From Streptococcus suis (GTDB lineage: Bacteria > Bacillota > Bacilli > Lactobacillales > Streptococcaceae): a DNA stretch of 64,000 nt. This document shows positions 25,578 through 35,802 of the stretch, piece after piece. Below the pieces are notes generated by a model. It searched no databases. It worked only from the letters and a program-made list of their open reading frames with translations, and was not told the DNA's origin. Location of the stretch: the NCBI RefSeq assembly GCF_019856455.1, contig NZ_CP082205.1, positions 558,001-622,000 of the forward strand, written 5' to 3'. The first letter of the stretch is position 1, and the number at the start of each line of letters is the position of its first letter. The position numbers were made by a program, and so were the translations under genes.

Positions 25578-26117
25578 ATGAGAATTGTATCGGGAAGCTA
25601 TGGTGGAAGACCACTGAAAACGTTAGATGGAAAAACAACCAGACCGACATCGGATAAGGTCCGTGGAGCCATGTTCAATATGATTGGTCCCTATTTTGAG
25701 GGTGGTAGAGTTCTTGACTTGTACGCCGGCAGTGGTGGTTTATCTATCGAGGCTATATCTCGTGGCATGGAGTCAGCAGTTCTGGTTGAGCGAGATCGAC
25801 GAGCACAAGCCATTATCCGTGAAAATATTGCAATGACTAAGGAAGCAGATAAATTTCAGCTTCTAGCAATGGAAGCTAGACAGGCTTTGAACAGTGTGGA
25901 AGGGCCTTTCGACCTGGTATTCTTGGACCCTCCTTATGCAGAGCAGGAAATTGAAGATGTGATAACAGAACTTTGTCGCCGTGACTTACTAGCAGATGAT
26001 GTTATGGTAGTCTGCGAAACGGATAAGGCGGTCTCTCTTCCGGAGGAAATAGCAGAGCTGGGGATATGGAAAGAGAAATTCTACGGAATTAGTAAGGTAA
26101 CAGTATATGTCAGATAA
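25578..26117 (+). CDS. rsmD: 16S rRNA (guanine966-N2)-methyltransferase
   Basis: 179 residues with the SAM motif [20 protein letters not shown] and catalytic LDPPYAE. N-terminal [25 protein letters not shown] is the family signature. Overlaps coaD by 11 bases, the common rsmD-coaD arrangement. No Shine-Dalgarno precedes the ATG, in line with a leaderless transcript. Confidence 0.96.
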   Translation: MRIVSGSYGGRPLKTLDGKTTRPTSDKVRGAMFNMIGPYFEGGRVLDLYAGSGGLSIEAISRGMESAVLVERDRRAQAIIRENIAMTKEADKFQLLAMEARQALNSVEGPFDLVFLDPPYAEQEIEDVITELCRRDLLADDVMVVCETDKAVSLPEEIAELGIWKEKFYGISKVTVYVR

Positions 26118-26595
26118 GATTGGATTGTTTACGGGCTCATTTGACCCCATTACCAATGGACACTTGGACTTAATTGAACGAGCGAGTGGACTATTTGATA
26201 AATTATATGTGGGAGTTTTTACCAATCCTAAAAAGGCAGGACTCTTGACAGGTTTGGAGAGAAAAGCCATTTTGGAGAAGCTTTTTGTAGGAATGGAGAA
26301 TATCGAGGTCGTTCTGTCTGAAAATGAATTGGTAGTCGATGTAGCTAAGCGCTATGGAGTAACACATTTGGTCCGAGGATTGCGTAATGCGACCGATTTG
26401 GAATACGAGTCAAGTTTTGATTTTTACAATCGTCAGTTGGCGCCAGATTTGGAAACTATTTATTTAATCGCCAAGCCAGAGCTTAAGTTCGTATCATCCA
26501 GCCAGGTTCGAGAATTGCTGTATTTCAAACAGGACATAGGTCCTTATGTTCCAGAAATTGTTAGTGAGGAGATTAGAAAGAATGAAGAAAAATAG
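26107..26595 (+). CDS. coaD: Phosphopantetheine adenylyltransferase
   Basis: 162 residues, nucleotidyltransferase fold with [17 protein letters not shown] (TxGH motif) and SSSQVREL. Catalyses the penultimate step of coenzyme A synthesis. Usual length; overlaps rsmD and the protease gene. Confidence 0.96.
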   Translation: MSDKIGLFTGSFDPITNGHLDLIERASGLFDKLYVGVFTNPKKAGLLTGLERKAILEKLFVGMENIEVVLSENELVVDVAKRYGVTHLVRGLRNATDLEYESSFDFYNRQLAPDLETIYLIAKPELKFVSSSQVRELLYFKQDIGPYVPEIVSEEIRKNEEK

Positions 26596-27631
26596 GAAGT
26601 TAACCTTAATTGCATCTATTGTTTTAGGAACTCTTTTGATTTGGTTTGCCGTTTTTGTTCGTCTGCCTTATTATTTGGAAAGTCCAGGTGGAGCTGCCGA
26701 TATTCGTCAGGTACTAACGGTGAACAATCAAATAGACCAAGAGGATGGCTCTTACAACTTCACCTATGTATCAGTCCAACAAGCCACAGCTTTACAACTA
26801 TTCGCTGCTCAGTTTGATCCCTATACGACAATTCGTTCCTCTGAAGAGATGACAGGAGGGGCCGACAATGAAGAGTATTTTCGTATAGCACAGTTTTACA
26901 TGGAGACATCGCAAAATATGGCGAAGTACCAAGGTTTGACCTTGGCAGGAAAAGAAGTCAATCTTGATTTCTTTGGTGTCTATGTACTTGCCTTGGCGGA
27001 TGATTCGACCTTTAAAAAAGTTCTTAATATTGCTGACACTGTTGTGAGTATCAATGGAAAAACATTTGAGTCTTCTCCTGATTTGATAAAATATGTGAGT
27101 GGCTTGGAACTTGGAAGTGATGTGACAGTTGGTTATATTAGCGCCGGTCAGGAAAAATCTGCGGACGGTAAGATTATCAAATTGTCTAATGGCAAAAACG
27201 GAATAGGCATTACTCTCGTAGATCATACAGAGGTTCAAAGTTCGATTCCGATTGATTTCCAAACGGGAGATATTGGTGGTCCAAGTGCTGGTCTGATGTT
27301 TACACTTGCCATCTATACTCAACTCGCAGAGCCTGACTTACGTGATGGTCGAATTATTGCTGGTACGGGGACTATCGAGCAGGATGGAAAAGTAGGTGAC
27401 ATTGGTGGGGCTGATAAGAAGGTTATTTCGGCAGCTAAGTCAGGTGCAAGTATCTTTTTTGTACCAAATAATCCAGTTGATGTGGAAGTTTTGAAGGAAG
27501 ATCCAAAGGCTAAAACCAACTATGAGGAAGCTAAAGAAGCTGCGGAGAAAGCAGGGTTGGATATTGAGGTAGTTCCTGTAAAAACTGTTCAAGAGGCTAT
27601 TGATTATTTGAAGAAAACGAAGGGCGAGTAA
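26582..27631 (+). CDS. sepM: SepM-type membrane PDZ/Lon-like serine protease
   Basis: 349 residues: N-terminal membrane anchor (about 7-25), a PDZ domain (about 120-200) and a Lon-type (S16) protease domain with the Ser in [17 protein letters not shown] and Lys in [15 protein letters not shown]. In S. mutans SepM trims the competence-stimulating peptide; substrates here are unknown. The start at 26582 is chosen because GAGGAG lies 10 bases upstream and the membrane anchor follows; an earlier in-frame Met adds a charged stretch inside coaD. Terminator downstream. Confidence 0.88.
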   Translation: MKKNRKLTLIASIVLGTLLIWFAVFVRLPYYLESPGGAADIRQVLTVNNQIDQEDGSYNFTYVSVQQATALQLFAAQFDPYTTIRSSEEMTGGADNEEYFRIAQFYMETSQNMAKYQGLTLAGKEVNLDFFGVYVLALADDSTFKKVLNIADTVVSINGKTFESSPDLIKYVSGLELGSDVTVGYISAGQEKSADGKIIKLSNGKNGIGITLVDHTEVQSSIPIDFQTGDIGGPSAGLMFTLAIYTQLAEPDLRDGRIIAGTGTIEQDGKVGDIGGADKKVISAAKSGASIFFVPNNPVDVEVLKEDPKAKTNYEEAKEAAEKAGLDIEVVPVKTVQEAIDYLKKTKGE

Positions 27632-27643
27632 ATCGTCCTTTTT
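27618..27643 (+). terminator. Terminator of rsmD-coaD-sepM
   Basis: AGGGCGA / TCGTCCT stem (one G-T pair) with T-run, overlapping the stop codon. Confidence 0.7.
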
Positions 27644-27818
27644 TGCTAGAGAATAATATTATAATTGTCAGAAATTTCTCCTAAATGGTAAAGTAGAAGA
27701 ATTTCCAGATAAATCGTGTTATAATAATAAGGTTAAGTGTGAGAATTTAGATTCTGACCAGATAGATTATTAATCAAATGATTTTTACGTATGAAGATTT
27801 TATAAGATAGGAGGACAA

Positions 27819-28460
27819 ATGAAAAAAGAAATTTCACCTGAAATGTATAACTATAATAAATACCCTGGTCCGAGTTTTGCTCGTGTCGGAGATAAGGTTG
27901 TATCTGAAAATATTGAATTGGACCTTTTGGAAGATTACAAGAATGCTTTTGACCAGACGATTTTTGGTCAACGTTTTTCACAACTCATGCTCAAATTTGA
28001 TTATATTGTGGGAGATTGGGGCAATGAGCAGCTGAGATTAAGGGGATTCTATACAGACGATAAAAATGTTAAATCAGACTTAAAAATCAGCCGCTTGGAC
28101 GACTATTTGACGGAGTATTGTAATTTTGGTTGTGCTTATTTCGTCTTAGCCAATCCGAATCCACAAGACTTGCCTGCTGAGGAGGAGGATAGACCGCGTC
28201 GGAAGCGGAGTCGTTCTCGCAATCGGAACAGAAATCAGCAACGGACGGAGCCTATTGCGCCAAAAGAAAACAAAAGTAATCGCAATGACCGTCAGAAAAA
28301 AGGGAAGCAGCAAAACAAACAGTCGGAACAGCGTCATTTTACTATGAAGAATGCTGGTGTTAAGGCGAGTCAAACAGAGCGTTCTCAAAAACGTGAGCGT
28401 AAGCAGAGCAAGCGTGAGATGAATGAAGTGAAGCGTAACTTTGTTATCCGCCAGAAATAG
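27819..28460 (+). CDS. YutD family (DUF1027) protein with basic tail
   Basis: 213 residues: a DUF1027/YutD-like domain (about 15-115; [38 protein letters not shown]) and a low-complexity C-terminal half rich in Arg, Lys, Gln and Asn that looks disordered and could bind nucleic acid. Such tails vary among streptococci. AGGAGG Shine-Dalgarno. Followed after 8 bases by rlmN, so probably one operon. Confidence 0.85.
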   Translation: MKKEISPEMYNYNKYPGPSFARVGDKVVSENIELDLLEDYKNAFDQTIFGQRFSQLMLKFDYIVGDWGNEQLRLRGFYTDDKNVKSDLKISRLDDYLTEYCNFGCAYFVLANPNPQDLPAEEEDRPRRKRSRSRNRNRNQQRTEPIAPKENKSNRNDRQKKGKQQNKQSEQRHFTMKNAGVKASQTERSQKRERKQSKREMNEVKRNFVIRQK

Positions 28461-28468
28461 GGAGAAAT

Positions 28469-29581
28469 ATGAAACCATCAATTTATGCATTTAGTCAAGC
28501 CAATCTGGTTGATTGGATTTTAGAAAACGGAGAGAAGAAGTTCCGTGCCACTCAAATTTGGGAATGGCTTTACCGTTCTCGTGTCCAATCTTTTGCGGAA
28601 ATGACCAACTTGCCAAAATCTTTGATTGAAAAGTTGGAAGAACATTTTGTAGTTAATCCGCTCAAACAACGGATTGTACAGGAGTCTAAGGACGGTACTA
28701 TCAAATACCTTTTTGAACTGCCAGATGGCATGTTGATTGAGACAGTTCTCATGCACCAGCACTATGGCCTTTCAGTCTGTGTAACGACACAAGTTGGCTG
28801 TAATATCGGCTGTACATTCTGTGCATCTGGATTGATTCCTAAGCAACGTGACTTGACTAGCGGTGAGATTGTGGCTCAGATTATGTTGGTACAAAAGTAC
28901 TTGGATGAGCGCAATCAGAATGAGCGTGTTAGCCATATCGTTGTGATGGGGATTGGTGAACCGCTTGATAACTACGATAATGTTATGACCTTCTTGCGAG
29001 TGGTTAATGACGACAAGGGCTTGGCAATTGGTGCCCGTCACATCACGGTATCCACTTCTGGTTTGGCACCAAAAATCCGTGACTTTGCACGTGAAGGTGT
29101 CCAAGTAAACTTGGCAGTATCTCTACATGCGCCAAATAATGACCTTCGTTCGAGCATTATGCGGATCAACCGCCGTTATCCAATCGAGGTCTTGTTCGAG
29201 GCAATCGAAGACTATATCAAAGTGACCAACCGCCGTGTGACCTTTGAGTATATTATGCTCAATGAGGTCAACGATGGGGTTGAACAGGCGCAAGAGTTAG
29301 CTGATTTGACCAAGAACATCCGTAAATTGTCTTATATCAACTTGATTCCTTATAACCCAGTTAGTGAACATGACCAGTACAGTCGTTCAACCAAGGAACG
29401 TACTCTTGCTTTCTTTGATGTTTTGAAGAAAAATGGTGTTAATTGTGTCGTTCGTCAGGAACATGGTACTGATATTGATGCGGCATGTGGTCAGTTGCGC
29501 TCCAATACGCTCAAAAAAGACCGTGAAAAGGCACGTGCTCGCATCGCTGCAGCAAAAGCAAAGGCAGGTATTCGAGCATGA
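28469..29581 (+). CDS. rlmN: 23S rRNA/tRNA (adenine-C2)-methyltransferase RlmN
   Basis: 370 residues, radical SAM enzyme with the cluster motif [20 protein letters not shown], and the conserved C-terminal Cys region [15 protein letters not shown]. Methylates A2503 of 23S rRNA and A37 of some tRNAs. Overlaps the VanZ gene by 4 bases. Confidence 0.96.
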   Translation: MKPSIYAFSQANLVDWILENGEKKFRATQIWEWLYRSRVQSFAEMTNLPKSLIEKLEEHFVVNPLKQRIVQESKDGTIKYLFELPDGMLIETVLMHQHYGLSVCVTTQVGCNIGCTFCASGLIPKQRDLTSGEIVAQIMLVQKYLDERNQNERVSHIVVMGIGEPLDNYDNVMTFLRVVNDDKGLAIGARHITVSTSGLAPKIRDFAREGVQVNLAVSLHAPNNDLRSSIMRINRRYPIEVLFEAIEDYIKVTNRRVTFEYIMLNEVNDGVEQAQELADLTKNIRKLSYINLIPYNPVSEHDQYSRSTKERTLAFFDVLKKNGVNCVVRQEHGTDIDAACGQLRSNTLKKDREKARARIAAAKAKAGIRA

Positions 29582-30102
29582 GAAAATTCTTCCAAGCAGA
29601 TGGAAACTTGACCAAGCTAGGAAGACAGATTTGTAAGACCTTAGCTGGAGCCTATGCTCTGGCTATTGTCTTACTTTGTTTCCTACCACAGACTTGGTAC
29701 CCACAGTATAAGGATTTCTCGACCCCAGGAATTATTCAAATTGGCCGTCTCTATCTTTTACCAACTCCTTTCAACAGCATCGTCAACGGGGACAAGGTAG
29801 ATAGTTTGGCGGACCTAGGGTGGATTTTCTTGCAAAACATCACTAATATTTTTCTACTTTTTCCTCTGATTTTTCTTCTTTTGTTTCTTAGGGAAGAATG
29901 GCGGAGCCTTCGATCGGTGATTCGTTATAGTTTTTGTATCAGTCTTTTTATTGAATGCACACAGCTTCTGTTGGACCTCCTGATCGATGCTGGTCGGGTC
30001 TTTGAAGTTGATGATCTCTGGACTAATACATTAGGCGGTGTGTTGGCTTATACAACCTATAAAGTGTGGTGTAGATTCTGTCAAGGAAGAACGAAACAGT
30101 AG
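29578..30102 (+). CDS. VanZ-family membrane protein
   Basis: 174 residues with four hydrophobic segments; [31 protein letters not shown] is the VanZ-like core. VanZ homologues are linked to teicoplanin or lipoglycopeptide tolerance in some species; here the function is unknown. Translationally coupled to rlmN. Confidence 0.85.
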   Translation: MRKFFQADGNLTKLGRQICKTLAGAYALAIVLLCFLPQTWYPQYKDFSTPGIIQIGRLYLLPTPFNSIVNGDKVDSLADLGWIFLQNITNIFLLFPLIFLLLFLREEWRSLRSVIRYSFCISLFIECTQLLLDLLIDAGRVFEVDDLWTNTLGGVLAYTTYKVWCRFCQGRTKQ

Positions 30103-30145
30103 TTTTCAGCGTTTTCAGAGTTTTTAGAAAATTTTAAAAAACCTA

Positions 30146-30174
30146 TTGACAATCTTGAGCAGATACCGTATAAT
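30146..30174 (+). promoter_or_regulatory. Consensus promoter of the T-box leader
   Basis: Perfect TTGACA (30146-30151), 17-base spacer, perfect TATAAT (30169-30174). Confidence 0.9.
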
Positions 30175-30189
30175 CTCTTTAAATCAGAA

Positions 30190-30577
30190 GAAGTAATAAA
30201 GCAGAAGTCTTCAGGGAGCCTGTGGTACTGGGAACAGGTGGCGGAGTTTTATGAAATGGGCTGATGTGCATTTATGTCTATTTTATGACGTCGTTAGTCG
30301 GTCTTGCCGTACCATCAGTACTGCCTTCACCCGACTGCCTAGTCCTAAAATGCCCTAAATTCACAATGATTGTTTGCTGTAGCTTCTTTTGAGTAATCAG
30401 CCAAAACAGTCACACAAATGAACTTAAAACAATGATAGTTCGGTTGGCACACCTTACAGTGCAACTCCTTGTTAGAGGAGATGAGATATGGGAGGATTCT
30501 AGACAATTCCCATAAGTGAGGTGGCACCGTGTCATTGACGCCCTCGCAGGATGTTTTTTCCTGCGTGGGCTTTTTCA
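30190..30577 (+). ncRNA. T-box leader, probably tryptophan-specific, with an inserted repeat
   Basis: Stem I features CTTCAGGGAGCC and GGTACTGGGAACAGGTGG (30208-30242); candidate specifier TGG in GAAATGGGCTGATG (30253-30266); T-box sequence GAGGTGGCACCGTG (30519-30532); terminator GCCCTCGCAGG / CCTGCGTGGGC with T-run (30540-30576). The downstream gene is trpB, in keeping with a Trp (UGG) specifier. A 75-base dispersed repeat (30278-30352) sits between Stem I and the T-box. Confidence 0.85.
30278..30352 (+). repeat. Short interspersed repeat inside the T-box leader
   Basis: Starts CTATTTTATGACGTCGTTAG and ends GACTGCCTAGTCCTAAAATG; aligns over its length with the inverted copy in the FMN riboswitch (12903-12976). 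Ends ATTTTA and TAAAAT are inverted. Confidence 0.65.
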
Positions 30578-30578
30578 T
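30539..30578 (+). terminator. T-box-controlled terminator
   Basis: GCCCTCGCAGG and CCTGCGTGGGC form a long stem followed by TTTTT. Alternative pairing with the T-box antiterminator is the known control. Confidence 0.85.
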
Positions 30579-30793
30579 TGTCTTTGTAGATTGCTTTTAT
30601 ATTTTGTCACGTTCAGCTTGTCTAACTTGACTTATGTCTGGTCTTGGTCTCTTATCAAAAAAGTAATCTATTTCGATGATGATAGATATTACGAGGTAAG
30701 CAATATGAAACGATGGCGTAGCAATTTTTAATAAATGATGGATGTTGTTAGTAGAAAAATTTCAGAATAAAGGAAATAGAAAGAGGGAATTAT
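30579..30793 (+). other. Leader spacer between T-box terminator and trpB
   Basis: About 215 bases without a supported gene. Contains a degenerate stretch (30602-30660) resembling the interspersed repeat. An eight-codon frame MKRWRSNF (30705-30731) with GAGG upstream includes one Trp codon, but nothing shows it is used. Confidence 0.4.
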
Positions 30794-31969
30794 ATGACAG
30801 AAAAAGGTTATTTTGGGCAATTTGGTGGTAGTTTTGTACCAGAGCAAATTCAGGTTTTGCTGGATCAGTTGGAGGAAACGTTTGAACAGTACCGCAATGA
30901 TCCAGAATTTTTGGCGGAATACCAAGCTTATCTGAAAGATTATGCTGGTCGTGAAACGCCATTGTATTTTGCGGAATCATTGACCAAGGAGCTTGGTGGA
31001 GCGAAAATCTATCTCAAACGGGAAGATTTGAATCACTTAGGCTCTCATAAGTTAAACAATGTGCTGGGGCAAATTTTGTTGGCGAAAAGAATGGGGAAAA
31101 CTCGAGTGATTGCAGAAACTGGTGCTGGTCAACATGGGGTTGCGACTGCTGCTGTTGCGGCACGATTTGGTTTGGGCTGTGATGTTTATATGGGGGCAGA
31201 AGATGTCAAACGTCAACGGCTAAATGTTTTCCGAATGGAGATGATGGGGGCGCGTGTTCATGCTGTAACGGATGGAACGCAAACCTTGAAAGAGGCAGTA
31301 GATGCGGCATTCGGTGCATGGATGGTAGATTTAGATGCCTTCTATGTTTTGGGATCAGCAGTCGGTCCTCATCCCTATCCGACGATTGTCCATGAGTTTC
31401 AAAAGATTATTAGTCTAGAATCTTGCCGTCAGATTTTAGAAAAAGAAGGTCGTTTGCCAGACTACGTTATTGCCTGTGTGGGTGGCGGTTCCAATGCCAT
31501 CGGTGCATTTTCTCAATATTTACCAGATGAGTCAGTCAAGCTTATCGGTGTAGAAGCTGCTGGTAAAGGAGTTGATACAGAACTGCATGCGGCGACCATG
31601 ACGAAAGGAACAGTCGGTGTGGTTGATGGTATGAAGACTATCTCCCTTTTTGATGAGAATGGTGGAGTAGCGCCTGTATATTCCATTTCAGCAGGTTTGG
31701 ATTATCCAGGTGTTGGCCCAGAACATGCCCACTATAAGGAAACTGGTCGTGTTAATTATGTCGCAGCAACAGATGATGAGGCTGTTAATGCCCTTTTGAC
31801 CTTAAGTCGTACAGAAGGAATTCTTCCAGCCATTGAATCTTCTCATGCGATTGCAGAAGCTATTCGATTAGCACCACAACTAGATAAAGATAAAATCATT
31901 ATTATCAATGTTTCCGGTCGAGGAGACAAGGATGTGGCGGCTATTGCGGATTATTTGGAGAGTAGATAA
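30794..31969 (+). CDS. trpB: Tryptophan synthase beta subunit (standalone)
   Basis: 391 residues, PLP-dependent TrpB1 with the Lys in [23 protein letters not shown] phosphate-binding loop and GRGDKD near the end. Converts indole and serine to tryptophan. No trpA or other trp gene is adjacent, so it probably salvages external indole. Under the Trp-type T-box upstream. GAGGG Shine-Dalgarno. A shared terminator separates it from nadE on the other strand. Confidence 0.95.
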   Translation: MTEKGYFGQFGGSFVPEQIQVLLDQLEETFEQYRNDPEFLAEYQAYLKDYAGRETPLYFAESLTKELGGAKIYLKREDLNHLGSHKLNNVLGQILLAKRMGKTRVIAETGAGQHGVATAAVAARFGLGCDVYMGAEDVKRQRLNVFRMEMMGARVHAVTDGTQTLKEAVDAAFGAWMVDLDAFYVLGSAVGPHPYPTIVHEFQKIISLESCRQILEKEGRLPDYVIACVGGGSNAIGAFSQYLPDESVKLIGVEAAGKGVDTELHAATMTKGTVGVVDGMKTISLFDENGGVAPVYSISAGLDYPGVGPEHAHYKETGRVNYVAATDDEAVNALLTLSRTEGILPAIESSHAIAEAIRLAPQLDKDKIIIINVSGRGDKDVAAIADYLESR

Positions 31970-31974
31970 AAGAA

Positions 31975-32007
31975 ATCCCCTGACGGTTGCTTATCGTCAG
32001 GGGTTAT
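31975..32007. terminator. Bidirectional terminator trpB / nadE
   Basis: CCCCTGACG / CGTCAGGGG perfect 9-bp stem with A-rich and T-rich flanks, between convergent genes. Confidence 0.85.
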
Positions 32008-32010
32008 TTG

Positions 32011-32835
32011 TTATTTCCAAAAGTCATCAAAAATCGTGATTGGCAGGTGGCGTTTATGAGCAGTTTTGTTCCACCATCCTTCGATAATGGTTTGGGCTTG
32101 AGGATCGATGGTTTTACCTTCGAGATAGTCGTCGATTTGGTTATAGGTAACACCGAGAGCGACTTCATCAGCCAGACCTGGCTTGTCTTCTTCCAAGTCC
32201 GCAGTAGGGACTTTGAGGTAGAGTTTTTCATCTGCCCCCAGTTCAGCTAGAAGCTGTTTTCCTTGGCGTTTGTTGAGGCGGAAGAGGGGCAGGATATCTG
32301 CACCGCCGTCGCCGTGCTTGGTAAAGAAACCAGTGATATTTTCAGCTGCATGGTCGGTTCCGATAACCGCCCCCTTGCGTTCCCCAGCGATAGCGTATTG
32401 GGCAATCATGCGCATGCGGGCTTTAGCATTTCCCTTATTAAAATCAGACATAGCAAGCCCATTTGCATTGACTGCAGCCACCATGGCATCTGTTGATTCC
32501 TTGATGTTGATGGTTAAGCTGACATCTGGTTGAATAAAGGCTAGGGCTGCTTGGGCGTCGGACTCGTCAGCTTGCACGCCGTAAGGTAGGCGGATAGCGA
32601 TAAATTGATAAGAATCGTCACCCGTTTCCGCCCGCATTTCTTCCATAGTCAGCTGGGCCAAACGACCAGCCAAGGTCGAGTCTTGTCCACCCGAAATTCC
32701 CAAGACATAGGTTTTCAAAAATGGGTGTTTTTTCAGGTAATCTTTGAGAAAGTCGATGGAGCGACGGATTTCTTCTTCGGGGTCAATGCTTGGCTTGACA
32801 CCTAATTCTTTGATGATTGTTTCCTGTAGGGTCAT
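32011..32835 (-). CDS. nadE: Ammonia-dependent NAD synthetase
   Basis: 274 residues with the P-loop [28 protein letters not shown] and the [14 protein letters not shown] end. No glutaminase domain, so it uses ammonia. Last step of NAD synthesis; 12 bases downstream of pncB, with which it forms a nicotinate salvage operon. Confidence 0.96.
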   Translation of the reverse strand: MTLQETIIKELGVKPSIDPEEEIRRSIDFLKDYLKKHPFLKTYVLGISGGQDSTLAGRLAQLTMEEMRAETGDDSYQFIAIRLPYGVQADESDAQAALAFIQPDVSLTINIKESTDAMVAAVNANGLAMSDFNKGNAKARMRMIAQYAIAGERKGAVIGTDHAAENITGFFTKHGDGGADILPLFRLNKRQGKQLLAELGADEKLYLKVPTADLEEDKPGLADEVALGVTYNQIDDYLEGKTIDPQAQTIIEGWWNKTAHKRHLPITIFDDFWK

Positions 32836-32847
32836 AACATACCTTTC

Positions 32848-34308
32848 TTAGATGGATTTGGTCTGAGTTTGTTTGCGAATACGATTGATGAGGTTCATCT
32901 TATTATCCCAAACATCTTGTGCCAAGTCGACTGGATAGAGCTGTGGGTTGAGCACACGTTTGTATTCATCCCACAGCTTATCAAATTCTTGATTGGCATA
33001 GGTTTGAATTTCCGCTAGGCTTGGAAGTTCATAGACCTGTTTTCCTTTTTCGAAAATAGGAACTAGGAGAGGACGTGCATCAAAGTTCTCGATGGTTTTA
33101 TTGATGTAGGTGTAGGTTGGATGGAACATATAGATGTTATCCATCTGTGTGACGTCAGTGTCCGCAAAGGTGATGTAGTCCCCCTCTGATTTCCCTTTTT
33201 CTTTGGAGGTGATGCGCCAAACCTGTTTCTTACCAGGAGTGGAGACTTTTTCCGCATTAGAAGACAGCTTGATGGTGTCACGCATATTTCCATCTTCATC
33301 TTCGATGGATACAATTTTGTAGACAGCCCCCAAGGCAGGTTGGTCATAAGCTGTAATTAGCTTAGTGCCCACTCCCCAGACATCAATTTTTGCCTTTTGC
33401 ATTTTGAGGTTGAGGATGGTATTTTCATCCAGGTCATTAGATGCGTAAATCTTCGCATCTGTAAAACCTGCATCATCTAATTGTTGACGAACTTTCTTGG
33501 AAATATAGGCCATATCGCCTGAATCAATCCGAACCCCTTTGAAGTTAATCTTATCTCCCATTTCTTTGGCAACCTTGATGGCTGCTGGAACACCAATACG
33601 AAGCGTGTCATAGGTATCAACGAGGAAGACACAGTCATGATGGGTTTCAGCGTAGGCTTTGAAAGCCTTGTAATCATCTCCGTATGTTTGAACCAAGGCG
33701 TGGGCATGGGTACCAGCGACAGGGATGCCGAAGATTTTGCCAGCTCGAACATTGGAAGTCGCAGATGCTCCACCAATAAATGCTGCCCGTGTACCCCAGA
33801 TAGCAGCATCCATTTCTTGGGCACGGCGAGTGCCAAATTCCATCAAGGGCTCATCTTCAATGACAGCCTTGATACGGCGAGCTTTTGTAGCAATTAGGGT
33901 TTGGTAGTTGACGATGTTTAAGAGGGCAGTTTCGATTAGTTGGCATTGTGCCAATGGTCCTTCGATTTGAAGAATGGGTTCGTTAGCGTAGACCAGATCG
34001 CCCTCCTTAGCCGAACGGACAGTGAGAGTCATTTCCAATTGGGACAAGTAATCAAGGAAATCCTGCGGATAACCTAGTTCTGTCAGATAGTCAATGTCTG
34101 TCTGGCTAAAGCTGAGATTGTTGAGGTAGTTTACAACGCGTTCCAAACCAGCAAATACAGCGTAGCCATTTTTAAAAGGTTGTGAACGGAAATAGACTTC
34201 GAATACAGCGTGTTTATTGTGGATGTTTTGGTCAAAATAGATCTGCATCATGTTGATTTGATAAAGGTCGGTATGCAGGGTTAAACTGTCATCCTTAAAT
34301 AGTGTCAT
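32848..34308 (-). CDS. pncB: Nicotinate phosphoribosyltransferase
   Basis: 486 residues, full-length NAPRTase: LHTDLYQINM at the start, FGTRRAQEMDAAIWGTRAAF and IRIDSGDMAY in the PRPP-binding core. Converts nicotinate to NaMN. GGAGAAACGTTATG provides the ribosome binding site; a TATAAT lies at 34384-34389 (minus). ACTCCA / TGGAGT inverted repeat in the leader (34340-34366) is a possible regulatory hairpin. Confidence 0.95.
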   Translation of the reverse strand: MTLFKDDSLTLHTDLYQINMMQIYFDQNIHNKHAVFEVYFRSQPFKNGYAVFAGLERVVNYLNNLSFSQTDIDYLTELGYPQDFLDYLSQLEMTLTVRSAKEGDLVYANEPILQIEGPLAQCQLIETALLNIVNYQTLIATKARRIKAVIEDEPLMEFGTRRAQEMDAAIWGTRAAFIGGASATSNVRAGKIFGIPVAGTHAHALVQTYGDDYKAFKAYAETHHDCVFLVDTYDTLRIGVPAAIKVAKEMGDKINFKGVRIDSGDMAYISKKVRQQLDDAGFTDAKIYASNDLDENTILNLKMQKAKIDVWGVGTKLITAYDQPALGAVYKIVSIEDEDGNMRDTIKLSSNAEKVSTPGKKQVWRITSKEKGKSEGDYITFADTDVTQMDNIYMFHPTYTYINKTIENFDARPLLVPIFEKGKQVYELPSLAEIQTYANQEFDKLWDEYKRVLNPQLYPVDLAQDVWDNKMNLINRIRKQTQTKSI

Positions 34309-34393
34309 AACGTTTCTCCTTTTGCCTTCCGATCAAGGAGGCACTCCAATTATTTTGATGGAGTTGAACTCTAATATGCCTTCTATTATAACA

Positions 34394-34421
34394 AAAAAAT
34401 CGAGAAAAACTCGATTTAGAG
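34394..34421 (-). terminator. Terminator of the prepilin peptidase gene
   Basis: Minus strand AATCGAG-TTTTT-CTCGATT followed by seven T residues; its 5' arm overlaps the end of the gene. Confidence 0.85.
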
Positions 34422-35060
34422 AGTGATATTGATGACTAGACTGGCTAAAAATAGAAAAGGAACATAAGGGAGGGATTTTGGTTTAAAGATAAAAAAGATT
34501 GCCAGTCCAATGATGGAACTAAGCTGAATAATCCAGAGAATTTCTGTAAAGCCAAACAAAAGAGACAGACTTGCCAGATAGAGAAAGTCACCAGAACCGA
34601 TATTGAGTTGCCATTTTTCAGTCAGATAGGCTAGGACCAAAAAGCCACAGAAAAGCCAGTTGAGCTGGGAGAGTACCAGAGCTATAAAAGTAAAAATGAG
34701 CCAAACAGCAAAAGGATATTCCTGATGTTTGATGTCGTAAATGGTCAAAACTAGTCCTGCCAAGATGAGAATGGTTTCGGTTAGGTTTAGGACTTGAAAA
34801 TGGCAGAGCAGGACAACTAGACCAGCTAAGAATTCTAGTCCCAGATACCAATAAGGTATCTTCGCCTTGCAGTAACGGCATTTGGATTTTGTCGAAAGCT
34901 GGGATAGGACTGGAATTAAGTCCCAGGCCTTGAGCAGTCGCTTGCAGGCATTGCAGTGACTAGAGGGGGCGATAATGGACTGTTCAGGGAAACGGTCGAT
35001 GACCAATCCCAAGAAGGAGCCGATAGAAGCTCCAAGGAAAAATAGGATAATTGTCTTCAT
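34416..35060 (-). CDS. comC: Type IV prepilin peptidase (A24 family)
   Basis: 214 residues, multiple membrane segments. The N-terminal zinc-type module HCNACKRLL and CRYCKAKIPYWYLGLE, catalytic Asp in LTIYDIKHQEYP and the GxGD motif as IGSGDFLYLAS are present. Expected to process ComGC-type pseudopilins for competence. The symbol follows Bacillus ComC/PilD usage, not the streptococcal pheromone gene of the same name. Confidence 0.88.
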   Translation of the reverse strand: MKTIILFFLGASIGSFLGLVIDRFPEQSIIAPSSHCNACKRLLKAWDLIPVLSQLSTKSKCRYCKAKIPYWYLGLEFLAGLVVLLCHFQVLNLTETILILAGLVLTIYDIKHQEYPFAVWLIFTFIALVLSQLNWLFCGFLVLAYLTEKWQLNIGSGDFLYLASLSLLFGFTEILWIIQLSSIIGLAIFFIFKPKSLPYVPFLFLASLVINITL

Positions 35061-35189
35061 ACCTATTTATTCGTAAATGGAAGAAGAAAATGAGTAGATT
35101 TTAAAAAATTTTTTGAAGATGGAAAGTATGCTATACTAGGTGTGATAAATTTTACAAAATAGTAGAAAGTACAGTAATTAGGAGAAAGT

Positions 35190-35744
35190 ATGCTTAGACC
35201 TTTACACATGGCCCATGCCTTTTTAGATGAAATATTAACAGACCAGGACCTAGCGGTCGATGCGACTATGGGAAATGGCCATGACACGCTATTTTTAGCC
35301 CAACGAGCAGGAAAAGTTGTGGCCTTTGATATTCAGGAACAAGCCCTGACCACAACGGCTGAAAAACTAGAAAAAGCTGGCTTGACCAATGCCCAATTGG
35401 TTTTGACAGGACACGAAAATCTAGACCAGTATGTAGAGGAATGCAAGGCAGCGATTTTCAATCTGGGCTATCTACCTTCGGCGGACAAGTCAGTCATTAC
35501 CCTGCCTACAACTACCCTTCAGGCCATTGAGAAAGTCCTAGAGCGACTGGTGGTTGGAGGTCGCTTGGCTATCATGATTTACTATGGTCACGAGGGCGGA
35601 GCTCTTGAGAAGGATGCAGTCTTAGACTTTGTCAGCCAGCTAGACCAGACCGTCTTTACCGCCATGCTCTACAAACCGCTCAACCAAGTTAATACCCCAC
35701 CGTTTTTGGTGATGGTGGAACGATTAAAATCCAGCTCAAACTAG
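35190..35744 (+). CDS. mnmM: MnmM/YtqB tRNA methyltransferase
   Basis: 184 residues, class I SAM methyltransferase with VDATMGNGHDTLFLA motif I, LGYLPSADKSV and IMIYYGHEGG. It matches the YtqB family, identified as MnmM, which methylates nm5s2U34 in tRNA (family knowledge). Divergent from comC; TATACT with extended TGC at 35131-35136 is the likely -10. Terminator downstream. Confidence 0.9.
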   Translation: MLRPLHMAHAFLDEILTDQDLAVDATMGNGHDTLFLAQRAGKVVAFDIQEQALTTTAEKLEKAGLTNAQLVLTGHENLDQYVEECKAAIFNLGYLPSADKSVITLPTTTLQAIEKVLERLVVGGRLAIMIYYGHEGGALEKDAVLDFVSQLDQTVFTAMLYKPLNQVNTPPFLVMVERLKSSSN

Positions 35745-35762
35745 GGCTGGATTTATTTTTAT
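35726..35762 (+). terminator. Terminator of mnmM
   Basis: ATCCAGC / GCTGGAT hairpin with TTATTTTT after it, overlapping the stop. Confidence 0.75.
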
Positions 35763-35802
35763 AATATCGGTTTATACTCAACAAAAATCAAAATCAAACC
35801 AA

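Noticed and set aside
30516-30731. 71-codon frame ending MKRWRSNF in the trpB leader
   Set aside because: It starts inside the T-box terminator and translates repeat-like sequence; a Trp leader peptide is not needed alongside a T-box.
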